This document shows, piece after piece, positions 54,594-64,000 of a stretch of 64,000 bases of DNA. Numbering within the stretch: the stretch's first letter is position 1; the number at the start of each line of letters is the position of its first letter. Both the position numbers and the translations under genes were made by a program. The notes below the pieces were generated by a model. It saw only the letters and a program-made list of their open reading frames with translations, ran no database searches and was not told where the DNA came from. Source of the DNA: Strigamia acuminata (taxonomy: Eukaryota; Arthropoda; Chilopoda; Geophilomorpha; Linotaeniidae); the NCBI GenBank assembly GCA_949358305.1, contig CASHSZ010000007.1, positions 62,001 to 126,000 of the forward strand, written 5' to 3'.

Positions 54594-54777
54594 GCGGGAC
54601 TGATAGTGGATCTGTTCGAGAACTACCTGGGTTGGAAACGTCTCTAGGAACATTTTCTTCCCCCTGGCTTTCTAAATCAGACTCCACAATTCCTCTTGGT
54701 GTTTCACACATACCACCCCGTCGTCGTGCTCCACGATTTCCTCGTGTTCCACGAACTCTTACAGGTCTACGGGCCAT
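54594..54777 (-). CDS. Gypsy gag, 5' part
   Basis: ATG at 54777 (minus) begins MARRPVRVRGTRGNRGARRR, an Arg/Gly-rich start suited to RNA binding, followed by an acidic stretch (ESDLESQGEEN). It is cut by the BEL element at 54594, within the GCGGG target duplication. The other part of the gene resumes at 48107 in the compatible frame. Confidence 0.8.
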
Positions 54778-55621
54778 AATACTCAAAGAAATACACGTAC
54801 AAAATAAAATTTAACTGAACTAGCGTAAATGTAACACGCTTAATATTAAACTAAGAAATAATTTGAAAAAATACAACCTTAGCTGCTGAAGCTGAAGTGG
54901 CTTCGGGAAAGAACTGTCCTGTTGCGTGGTCAAGAATGGTCCAAACGGGCACTGGTCACAAAGGCACAACTGGATGGTCGCACTGTCGAAAAGCAAGTGT
55001 GGCTGAATATTGGTTGTCAAACTAGCTTCCGGAAAACCTCCTTTGTCAAGACAGTCTGTTGTGATTGGTGATGTTGAAAAATTCCTGATAATTTCTAATC
55101 CGAAACTCTCAACAATGTCACATCTGGATGACCTACTCCGAGCTGCATCGTGAGTGGCTCTCTTTGGCACATTCTTTACCTTGTCAAAGATTAAAATAAT
55201 AATCCAAAACGTTGAACAGAACAATGGAAACTTGGTCAAGTCTTTTAACCAGCAAAATAAAATATTTTAACTTTTATTCTTTCGTTAGCAGAAATTCTGG
55301 TCAAAATCGTTTTTTGATCAAAATTTAGGGTTTCAAAATTTTCCAGAATATAGCCGAATATTCTGGGAAACTCAACAAAATCAAAATAGATTTTTTGTAC
55401 GAAATTCGGAATTATAATGAGTTTTCAAAATAATCCAAAAATTCGACTTCAAATATTTCCAAAAGATAATGAGAATTTTTTGAAAACAAATGAATATTGC
55501 GCAGTAAATTCAAGGAGAAAATCGGAAATTTTCTGATTATAATATTTACATAAATAATCAAAAATTCGCTTTTCAATTTTTACACTTTGATCACAGAGTT
55601 CACTTCGATAAAATGCAACCT
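54778..55621 (-). other. Gypsy 5' leader
   Basis: Lies between the primer-binding site and the gag start. It is unusually long (about 845 bp). It contains a 139-codon minus frame (54820-55239, CDQCPFGPF among others) of unknown meaning, then AT-rich DNA to 55621. Confidence 0.5.
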
Positions 55622-55639
55622 ATCTCGGTGGAACCTCCA
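55622..55639 (-). promoter_or_regulatory. Gypsy primer-binding site (tRNA-Gln type)
   Basis: On the minus strand TGGAGGTTCCACCGAGAT starts 2 nt after the LTR. It is the complement of the 3' end of tRNA-Gln (...ATCTCGGTGGAACCT plus CCA), from memory of that tRNA. It fixes the LTR edge and the direction of the element. Confidence 0.8.
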
Positions 55640-55641
55640 CG

Positions 55642-57231
55642 TGTGACGATTACCTTCTGGAGATAGCAATTGCTAAACTAAAGTGTGAACTATCTGTGTG
55701 AAAGTGTAAAATATGCAAACCTGATGTTTTCTCAAAACATATAACATTTATTCCGGTTGAAACTTATATAACTATTATGCCTACAAGTGGCTAAAATGAC
55801 GATAAGTTAAACTATACAGTTATGTGGCAAAAGCCCTGAAATAATATCATTTGAAGGCTTCAGTCATGCAATAAGAATTTGTAACGGTCTTATTGCTGTG
55901 ACGTAAAAGATGTCATCTATGAATGGCTTTGGCTTCTAAATGGTCCGGGGTTTGGTTCTAAAAGGCGTGTAAATGGTTAGGCTGGGTGGGTTATATCCGA
56001 GAGGTGCGGTTGACTTTTCTGTATCGTCACACACATCGCATCGCAGATAATTATTGTAATCAATAATTACCGCGAGATGTAACAATGTGAGAATAAATAT
56101 TCATATTAATTCTATGGAATTAATCATGATATTTTAGAGTCACAAACTTAACTTAAACTGTGAAAATAAGTAAAATATATTAAAATAGCGCCGAGCTATT
56201 TTTTGCCCCGAGTGCAATCAACATCTAAGTTAGACTTAAATGTTCCGTCAAACCAATAACGAATTGAATCGAAATATCTCGCAGGAAAGGTTATCCATCG
56301 CCGGGAAATTACTCCACTCGGTCCTGGCTGGCGGGAGAGTAACCGGGAAATTACTCCGCGTCGATTACTCTGATAATGTGTCTGTGGAATATTAAATACT
56401 CCACTCTAGATGCTACATTACCAATGCGTCTGTGAATTTTACTCCACTCTAGATTCTGCATTCTACAACGGAATGTTGGCATGAAGCTGGAGGGAGTGTG
56501 TCTGTGGGTTGTACCCCACTCTAGATCCTACACTTAAATGTGTCTGTGAATTACTCACTCTAGTTACGACATTTCTACAACGGAATGTTGGCATGAAGAG
56601 GCGGGCAGTGTGTCTGTGAGTCTTCTACCCACTCTAGATACTTACACTAAATACAAGGTATTTCTACAACGGATTGTCGGAACGCAGAGAAGTATAATAT
56701 GTGCTCAAGTAATATCAGTATCAAACAAAAACAGAACAAGAGCGAGCTATATCCGTTTTGCAGGGGGATATATACTCGGTGAGGAGAATAGCTGTTCAGT
56801 GATCCAATGGGATCACTGGGCAGTCAAATCCATCCAATCCCAGATCAGAGGAAGTGGATACTCAGGGCATAGTCTTCTACTAGGTCCAAAACCGGAACTG
56901 GATACGCAGGACACATTTTGGATTAAGTCCCTTTGACTATAATCCGAAAGGAGTCCAACTCACAGTGGGTGATGAAGGGTGACTTCACCAGGTATAAAGT
57001 TTGCACATAATTCAATAGAATTATGTGACAAATAAATCAACTAGTTTTTAAACATCCAAAAGTATTTAAAAGTGTCTAAAGTTGCAGTGGAATAAAATAT
57101 AAATAGTAATTTATATTTTATTCACTCAAAAATTGTCGAAATTTGAAATTACCGCTAAAACGTATCAGCGCCATCTATTGGTGAAATAATCGTCCTATAC
57201 TAGCAAAGTGTATGACAGTGTAACCGTCACA
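55642..57231 (-). mobile_element. Gypsy 5' LTR, 1590 bp
   Basis: Ends TGTGACG and CGTCACA are perfect 7-bp inverted termini, and the inner end sits 2 nt from a tRNA-Gln primer-binding site. It is long for an LTR, partly because of an internal minisatellite. Its outer end coincides with the left edge of duplicated-block copy 2. No second copy was found near the other end of the element. Confidence 0.75.
56380..56690 (+). repeat. minisatellite inside the Gypsy LTR
   Basis: A unit of about 110 bp, TCTACAACGGAATGTTGGCA followed by GTGTGTCTGTGNNT and CCACTCTAGAT, occurs about 2.5 times. A half-unit of about 50 bp (GTCTGTG ... ACTCTAGA) repeats further. The 108-codon plus frame at 56610 starts in this repeat and is not a credible gene. 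Confidence 0.75.
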
Positions 57232-57429
57232 AGGACAATTAAATAAATTTCACTTTTCAAATCTAACGTTTGTTGTAAAATTGTTGTTATTGTGATGCTT
57301 CCATTTAACTTTCTTTATCATTTGACCAGTATTGCACATATGTCAGGTTTTAAATATGTTATTCAAGATGTGTGCGTGTTAAAACAACTTATATAATCGA
57401 TTTCCTCTTCAATTTTTTGTTTCCATGAT

Positions 57430-57673
57430 GCGCAGTTCGCAGCTCATTCGATCAGCGCATGCGCAGCTCTTAGCTCTTTGGCTTAGCGCATGATGCGCAG
57501 TTCGCAGCTCATTCAGTCAGCGCATGTGCAACTCGCAACTCATTCGGTCAGCGCATGCCTCGGCGCATGCGCAGCTCGCAGCTCATTTGGTCAGCGCATG
57601 CGCAGCTCGCATCTCATTGGCACAGCGCATGCGCAGCTCATTGGCACAGCGCATGCGCAGCTCATTGTGTGGC
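57430..57673 (+). repeat. GCGCATGCGCAGCTC minisatellite, copy 2
   Basis: Same array as at 22797-23040, with the same number and order of units, so no repeat-number change has occurred since the duplication. Confidence 0.85.
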
Positions 57674-59110
57674 GCCTGACACAAAATATTGTACTGCGTC
57701 TCAAATAAGAGACCCCCCCTATGTGTTTTCAGCACTGGTACAAAAACTCCTCGGTTTTGGAACATTTAGATCGAGGTAACATGATAAAATACCAGGTAAC
57801 GTTTCGGTAGCGTTTGGCCTTAAGGCCTGGCCAAAAGCCGCCGGACCGGAAATATAGGGCTTCAATGCTCCGTTGCACAGCCCCAATCCTTCCTTCCAAG
57901 TCAGATTTGTCCATGACCATAAGTTGCAGTGGTGGTATCCCCCAAAATGTATGATCAGAAAAACAACTTAAACCCACTCCAAAAATTCTTAATCAATAGA
58001 GTACAATTTAGTCTTCTCTTCTAAGTTGAATGCTGACTCAAATGATTGTCCACCACTCGTCCTGGAACCTCCAAAAATCTGCGTTGTGTCTAACCTTCGG
58101 GACGTTTGAACTTGCTTAACGACGCTCCTCTTGGCCACCTCTCTCTTAGATGTACAGGCTTGAAAAATCAGTCTACTCACACGTCGTTCAGCTCGGCTCC
58201 GGCTCCGTCCCCGCAATAACCCAGGAATGTGCAGGAAATTCTGATGAAAATCCTGTGGCATCGGCACCAAAAATGTAGCAAGCTGCCCTCTGAATGGAAT
58301 GGAATTCGTGTTGATGCGGCAACTTTCCCACAATAAGGAGAGACTTGCAAAAACTTGATGATTCTCTCAATTGTCACTGGAATTGTGTGTATGTTTCTAT
58401 GCTTGACACAATAAACCAATCTTTCTGCACTGAATTTCACACCTCCTTTATCATCAAAGTCATGATTACAAGTGGCTAAACAAGAGCCAAAACTACAAAT
58501 AACAAAATTTTCAATAATGGGTCAGCATGTGACCAACAATAATAACCAAGGATAATGTCACATAACAAGAAAAAGAACAAGCAATTACAACAATAACATT
58601 GCATCAGACAGCATACCGCATGGGTCTATTTTTAACCTCAAATTTCTAAATAGAACACTAAACACATCATTGTTTTAAAATAACCCTTCTTTTTCAACTT
58701 AGGGTTAAAAATCAGGTTTACATAAGTTTTTTCAATGAGAACAATATTATTTTAACATCAAAGGCAACTCTAAAACCTCCTTGACTCGAAATACACTTTA
58801 TTCAATAATAAAAACCTCGTAATAAATTTACCCCTGTTAATCTTACAAGTATAGGCAAAAAACCGTTGTTAAAAACCAGCAGGAAATACAAATTCGGATA
58901 TAAATTGATGATGCAAATCTTTATTAGTTTTTCTCAAACCTAACTAGGTAAAAACTATATTGAAATGAAAAACGAACACCTGCTTGAACAAGGAATTGAA
59001 TTATTTCATCATCTCCGACTTAACAATGCATTCGGCATTACAATTGACTCAATTACGTGCGGAAAGCCCAAGACCAAAATACTCTGAGTTAAAAATCTTA
59101 TGTGACGTAA
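57674..59110. other. Copia 5' region, copy 2
   Basis: Same content as 23041-24477: no gag zinc knuckle and no 5' LTR. Confidence 0.5.
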
Positions 59111-62100
59111 TTGGACCTCAAACCAACTTTCCAAATTGTTGCTCGCAACAAAAGCAAGAAACGTGGCAAGAACTCGGCATCCAAACCCGAGGACAATCGC
59201 CCGAGAGGAAGTTCCCATCCGGTTCGCAACGCAGTATTTTTCGTCAATGCCCCACAGATTTTTGAACGTCCTGTCGCCCACCTAATGCAATCCAATGAAT
59301 GGATCGTTGATTGCGGTGCCACAGATCACGTCTCCCACGTGAGGTCGTGGTTTTCTGAGTTCATGAACATTGTCCCATTTGACATCGAATTGGGACAGGG
59401 AAAATCACAGGTGACCGGAAGAGGAACTGTTGCATTGCAAACACGCGTGGACAATTCTCATTGTAATGTGACGTTGACGAATGTACTTTATGCGCCAAAT
59501 TTTGAGGCGAATTTGATCTCAGTATCGAAAATCGATAAGACACGTCACCATATTCACATCTTTAACGGAGAAATCAACGTCTATCAAACGGATATTACGA
59601 ATGCTATTTTACGAGCGAAGGAAAAGGGAGGACTTTATTATGTGGATGGGTTGTGCACTAATCCGACAATTGCTACTGTGACTTCACCGATTATTCAACA
59701 ATCACCCGTTCAGACATTTGTCACGACGGAAGAGGACTTCGTGCACATTCCGAAGCCAAAGAAGCAGAAGCCACAGCAACGAAATATCTCGGATTTCAGG
59801 ATTCAAATGCCGCCATTACCTGCGACAGAGGCCCCGATGTCAATTCCGGTTGCCACCAATCCTTTACCTCCTCCACAATCCTTGCCTGTCCTCACCAATC
59901 CTCCAACCCCATCCTATGCTGATGTTATCCAACACATCCCAAGCAATCCTTTGCCTATTCCATCTCCTCCTTCCGTCCAATCCACCAATAATTCTTCTCA
60001 ATCACAAAAGAAGATTATTGCTAATCCTGTCCAATTGCCAAAGAAAGTCCTAGCCAATCCCGTTTCTGTCAAGGATGCAACCGGGTTGTGGCATAGTCGC
60101 CTTGGACATCTCCATACCAACGCGATGCGGTTATTAGCCAATAATGACCATGTTTATGGACTTGAACCGGCGGAAGTGTCACAAGAATTAGCATGCAATG
60201 ACTGCCGGATTGCGAAATCTATTAGGGCTTCTCACAAGCCGGATCCTCATCCTTGTACCTCCAAACCTCTTGACCTCTTACATATGGATGTTTGGGGGCC
60301 ATATCCAGTTCCTTCATTTGGTGGTGCTCGCTTCGTTCTCACCGTTATTGACGATGCAACGAGATACACCTGGATCACCCCCTTAGCACAAAAATCTCAA
60401 GTCTTCTCGTGTTTCAAAGAAATTGTCGCCAGGGTTGAGCGTGTCGCCAACACACGTGTCAAAGCCATACGCACTGATAGGGGCGGCGAATTCTTATCGA
60501 ATGAATTCCAACAGTATTTGAAGGACAAAGGGATCCAGGGTCAGCGAACAAATCCTTCGAGCCCTCAAATGAACGGCACAGCCGAGAGGATCAACCGGAC
60601 AATGGCTGACCACATTCGGGCTGTACAAGAGGAAACGAAACTTCCAGCCGCTTTATGGGCAGAGATCGCTGTCAATTTCGCATACATCAAAAATCGTAGC
60701 CCACATTCTCGGCTGAACAATCAGGTGCCATATATTCTTTGGCGACAGCGTGCTCTTTCCTTGCGTCATCTGAGAAAAATTGGATCTAAGTGCTGGGTGC
60801 ACTTCACTGCACCGGGACGCAGGAAACTCGACCCAAGAGCCTGGGAGGGATTTCTCGTGGGTTACGCCACTGGCACGCGTGGTTACCGTGTCTGGAATCC
60901 TATAGACAATAGCGTAACAGAGTCAATTCACGTGCGCATTGATGAGCATCAGTCTTACAAAAAGACACTGCGGAACCAAAACGGCAACCACTATCCAATT
61001 TACGAAGAACCCGACGTTGGTCAACAACCTCGAGTCACTTTTGACGATAGTGTCCAATATCTGGACTGGCCCAAGAATGATTCTGATGAAGATTCATCTA
61101 ATGCATCGGATGATAGCAATAATGACCCCGATGATGACGATGACGATGGAAATGGAGAAGTTTCGAGGTCAATATCCATTCCTTTGGTACATCTATCGCC
61201 ACTTGCGACGCCTGAACGTCAATTACTTGAAGCGTGCGCACTGGCATTACCGGGTTCAGCAGATATGCGACGTTCGGTATCACATTCTACCTTTTTTCAA
61301 GAGGAGCAGGACACCGATGAAGATATCGATCAACTCAATGATGATGCCATTCGGTCGTACGCAGAATCACAACAGTTTGATTCACCCAATATTTCATCAG
61401 CTCCTGTCACCTCTCCTGATCTTTCTCCACCAGGCACGCCGAGCCGCTTCGTTACATTACGCAGAAGGCAAGGTGAAAATATTCTTCAGCACACCCTACC
61501 CATATTCGATCAAGGAGCAATGTCACCATTGCCAACTGGTTCGACGCTGGTTCCAGCTCATGGGAACAGGACATCTTTCATGTGGCGTTATGTGGGTGGA
61601 GATACTGTCTTTAGAAGATGGGTTCGCGAAGAACACTTAAGGAAAGATCAACGACCAGGATCGATTGACGCGGACGTCTATTATTTTCCGCAACCTGGCA
61701 TGAGACTTCGATCCCGCAACGAAATTGAAGCATTCTGTCTAGTGAACGAACTCCCTTACAATCCTGAATTGTTCTTCTTCGGTGTTATGGAACATTCATT
61801 ACCGTTAATACCTCCGGCCCGACATGCAGCTCACCTTTGCCGTACGGAGCCGTCATCATATTCCGAAATATCGACTTTTCCTGATGCTCCGAAATGGCGT
61901 GAGGCCGTTGATTATGAATTGAACATCTTTAAAGAAAGACAAGTCTATCAAGAAGTTCCAAAGCCGCCCAACGCTACAGTCTTAGGCTGTAAATGGATTT
62001 TTAAGTTAAAAACAGATTTGAGCGGCAAAATATCGTGTTATCGTGCTCGACTTGTTGCACAAGGCTTTCGCCAAACCATCGGGGTAGATTACGACGAGGT

Positions 62101-63370
62101 CTTCAGCCCAGTCGTGAATTTCGTGTTAATCCGACTTTTCTTCTGTCTTCTGGTCGTCCTCAGAGGATGGAAGGATGCCCACCTCGACGTCAAGAGTGCA
62201 TACCTGTATGGGGACCTGAAGCACAAGGTATACATGCGCATCCCCGCAGGTGCAACCTGTTCGACTCCCGGCAACATTTGGTTGCTTGTTAGATCCCTCT
62301 ACGGTCTCCACCAATCAGGGAGGGAGTGGTACGAAAAGTTGGATGGAACCCTTCGAGCCCTCGGTTTTCGGAAGATGCCCGCGTGCAATTGTGTGTACAT
62401 TTACGGCAATTGCGCCATCATGCTTATCTACGTGGATGACATCGTTCTATTCTACGCTTCCGACACCGTATTGACTCGAATTATCCGACTTATCTCGTCC
62501 AAATTCGACATTGTTAATCTTGGTCCCATCACGAAATTATTGGGAGTCGAATTTATTCGCGACGCCGGACGGACTTTCATCACACAACGAGGCTACATCA
62601 CAAAGCTCGTTAAGAAGTTCGAAGTTTCCATCAACCGTCTCGTAAAAGTTCCCGTCACACCTGGGACGACACTCGTGAAGGGGTCAACCGATAATCTACC
62701 GGACTTTCCATACCGATCCCTAATCGGTTCTCTTTTATTTCTCGCGTCGAGAACACGCCCCGATATCTTATTTTCGGTTATTTCACTGAGCCAATTCAAC
62801 ACGTGTTACAACAAAACACACATCCGAGCCCTCTCGCAAGTTCTCCAATACGTGGCTAACACCGTGGATTACCGAATCGAACTTTCAAACTGCAATTCTA
62901 GCCAGTTGTGGGCCTTCACGAATGCGTCGTGGGCAAGTGAACCGACAACGTCTCTAAGTTTCGGTGGTTATGTCAACTTTATCGGAAATGTGCCTATTGG
63001 CTGGTCGTGCCGAAAACAATCAACGGTTGCATGTTCTACTATGGAAGCGGAATTCCTCGCCCTAGTAGAATGTGTAAAGGAATCCTTCTGGCTCGACCAC
63101 ATTTACTCCGAATTTCCCGTTCTCGACAGGCAATCCCGACCAATGATCTATTCCGACGCTCTCTCGGCCATCCAGTTTACTGAGAATGACGTGGAAAATT
63201 CCAAGACCAAACATATCCGCGTCAAATATCATTGGCTGCGAGAGTGGTATAAGGCGGGATGTTTCGACCTTCATAAAGTATCCGGTGAACAGAACATTGC
63301 GGACATTTTCACCAAATGGCTTAGTTCCGAACGTTTAAAGTCGTTGATTTCCAAGATCTTCCGGCACTGA
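59111..63370 (+). CDS. Ty1/Copia pol polyprotein, copy 2
   Basis: Same 1420-codon frame as 24478-28737, starting after the same TAA. The only amino-acid change I saw is Pro for Ser near residue 233. It shares the protease DCGATDH form and the RNase H TNASW change, so both were present before the block was copied. The frame is intact. Confidence 0.9.
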   Translation: MDLKPTFQIVARNKSKKRGKNSASKPEDNRPRGSSHPVRNAVFFVNAPQIFERPVAHLMQSNEWIVDCGATDHVSHVRSWFSEFMNIVPFDIELGQGKSQVTGRGTVALQTRVDNSHCNVTLTNVLYAPNFEANLISVSKIDKTRHHIHIFNGEINVYQTDITNAILRAKEKGGLYYVDGLCTNPTIATVTSPIIQQSPVQTFVTTEEDFVHIPKPKKQKPQQRNISDFRIQMPPLPATEAPMSIPVATNPLPPPQSLPVLTNPPTPSYADVIQHIPSNPLPIPSPPSVQSTNNSSQSQKKIIANPVQLPKKVLANPVSVKDATGLWHSRLGHLHTNAMRLLANNDHVYGLEPAEVSQELACNDCRIAKSIRASHKPDPHPCTSKPLDLLHMDVWGPYPVPSFGGARFVLTVIDDATRYTWITPLAQKSQVFSCFKEIVARVERVANTRVKAIRTDRGGEFLSNEFQQYLKDKGIQGQRTNPSSPQMNGTAERINRTMADHIRAVQEETKLPAALWAEIAVNFAYIKNRSPHSRLNNQVPYILWRQRALSLRHLRKIGSKCWVHFTAPGRRKLDPRAWEGFLVGYATGTRGYRVWNPIDNSVTESIHVRIDEHQSYKKTLRNQNGNHYPIYEEPDVGQQPRVTFDDSVQYLDWPKNDSDEDSSNASDDSNNDPDDDDDDGNGEVSRSISIPLVHLSPLATPERQLLEACALALPGSADMRRSVSHSTFFQEEQDTDEDIDQLNDDAIRSYAESQQFDSPNISSAPVTSPDLSPPGTPSRFVTLRRRQGENILQHTLPIFDQGAMSPLPTGSTLVPAHGNRTSFMWRYVGGDTVFRRWVREEHLRKDQRPGSIDADVYYFPQPGMRLRSRNEIEAFCLVNELPYNPELFFFGVMEHSLPLIPPARHAAHLCRTEPSSYSEISTFPDAPKWREAVDYELNIFKERQVYQEVPKPPNATVLGCKWIFKLKTDLSGKISCYRARLVAQGFRQTIGVDYDEVFSPVVNFVLIRLFFCLLVVLRGWKDAHLDVKSAYLYGDLKHKVYMRIPAGATCSTPGNIWLLVRSLYGLHQSGREWYEKLDGTLRALGFRKMPACNCVYIYGNCAIMLIYVDDIVLFYASDTVLTRIIRLISSKFDIVNLGPITKLLGVEFIRDAGRTFITQRGYITKLVKKFEVSINRLVKVPVTPGTTLVKGSTDNLPDFPYRSLIGSLLFLASRTRPDILFSVISLSQFNTCYNKTHIRALSQVLQYVANTVDYRIELSNCNSSQLWAFTNASWASEPTTSLSFGGYVNFIGNVPIGWSCRKQSTVACSTMEAEFLALVECVKESFWLDHIYSEFPVLDRQSRPMIYSDALSAIQFTENDVENSKTKHIRVKYHWLREWYKAGCFDLHKVSGEQNIADIFTKWLSSERLKSLISKIFRH

Positions 63371-63584
63371 TTTCACCGTGACTTTATTGCGACTTCCTTT
63401 ATTTATTATTCCCGATTGTGAGGATCATCGAGTTCCAGTGGGAATATTCGGGCTTCCGTAGCGTTCTTCAATTATAGTACCCGGCTTGATGATTCGACTT
63501 TATTGTTTATTTTATCCGATATACACTGTAATTCCAGTGTCTGTTCACGATTTCCCCGATCCTATTTCCATCGAAAGGGGGAAT

Positions 63585-63979
63585 TGTTGGTTTTGAGAAA
63601 CCCAAATCATATGTGTCGATGTGATATAGGATCACTTTTGATCATTGATTTATTTTTTATCTCGATATATTTATCACATTTATTTAATTAACTGTTTATT
63701 GAATATTGTTCCGACATTTATCTGTATTTATAAGTTTAAGCATGAGGTATCATGCATTCTCCAGTCGAATCTTATGTTATCACATGTTTATTTATATTTG
63801 TAATGCTTAATGCCGACACTAGGTGTCGTTGTTTACTGTTCTCTTGTTTTTCAATATGGCGGCACACAGTGCTTCTCTGCTCTGCCTTTTCTCAACTCCA
63901 GAATGGAGCCAATTTGTAAGTTGTTTCATTTCAATTAAACATATTATTGTTTTAGTTGTTAGTGTTCATCATTAGAACA
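63585..63979 (+). mobile_element. Copia 3' LTR, copy 2
   Basis: Copy of 28952-29346, with one substitution seen near 63695 (TTTATTG for TCTATTG). It is followed by the same flank as copy 1 up to the last base of the window. Confidence 0.65.
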
Positions 63980-64000
63980 CCTTTTGTGTTTTGTTCAAGC

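Larger units (their letters stand above)
41961..57231 (-). mobile_element. Ty3/Gypsy retrotransposon, interrupted by a BEL element
   Basis: On the minus strand the order is 5' LTR (57231-55642), primer-binding site, leader, gag start (54777), BEL insertion (54593-48108), rest of gag, frameshift signal, pol (to 41961). There is no env frame after pol. A matching 3' LTR was not found below 41961, so the element is probably 3'-truncated or rearranged, or the LTR at 55642 belongs to another element. The pol frame is intact, which suggests fairly recent activity. Confidence 0.75.
57231..64000 (+). repeat. duplicated block, copy 2 (Copia-containing, runs off the window)
   Basis: Second copy of 22598-29367, same orientation. 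It starts exactly at the outer edge of the Gypsy LTR and is still matching when the window ends. Confidence 0.9.

Noticed and set aside
1-64000. tRNA, rRNA and riboswitch-like structures
   Set aside because: None was recognised; the tRNA-like words found are primer-binding sites next to LTRs.

Overview
This window is nuclear DNA of an animal, most likely an arthropod. It is AT-rich, has short GT-AG introns and AATAAA poly(A) signals, and carries three kinds of LTR retrotransposon (Ty1/Copia, Ty3/Gypsy, BEL/Pao), small TTAA-flanked elements and animal-type domains (NUP98 GLEBS, RING, caspase, BEN). There is no bacterial gene order, rRNA or tRNA. The species cannot be named from the sequence.

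Layout. (1) 1-10302 is a head-to-tail array with an exact 2511-bp period. Each unit holds a solo LTR and ends with the 5' flank and first 18 codons of one gene. The array ends inside the only intact copy of that gene (10249-11316), a NUP98-like protein with FG motifs and a Rae1/Gle2-binding GLEBS segment, ending in a C3HC4 RING finger. (2) 11.3-20.7 kb has two small unrecognised genes, a hairpin next to a TATA box, a 1024-bp tandem duplication carrying TTAA-flanked MITEs, dispersed repeats, and an unrecognised 301-aa helical protein on the minus strand. (3) 21.0-22.4 kb is a spliced caspase-like gene in which both catalytic residues are replaced. (4) 22.6-29.4 kb is a block with a Copia pol gene and 3' LTR; it is repeated almost perfectly at 57.2-64.0 kb. 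(5) 29.6-35.2 kb has orphan genes: a small ORF, a long gene broken by two frameshifts, a truncated copy of its 3' end, and an intact 311-aa ORF. (6) 36.4-38.7 kb is a four-exon BEN-domain gene on the minus strand. (7) 41.9-57.2 kb is a minus-strand Gypsy element with gag, a textbook -1 frameshift signal and pol. Its gag is split by a complete BEL/Pao element (48108-54593) with equal-length LTRs and a 5-bp target duplication.

The non-transposon genes do not form an obvious pathway, but two concern regulated proteolysis or cell death (RING protein, dead caspase) and one is a nuclear BEN protein. A NUP98-derived Rae1-binding segment joined to a RING, next to an amplified promoter array, is the most unusual thing here. 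It could be a host gene with a new function or a captured gene in an endogenised large DNA virus; the sequence alone does not decide. Identities were judged by eye and no database was searched.
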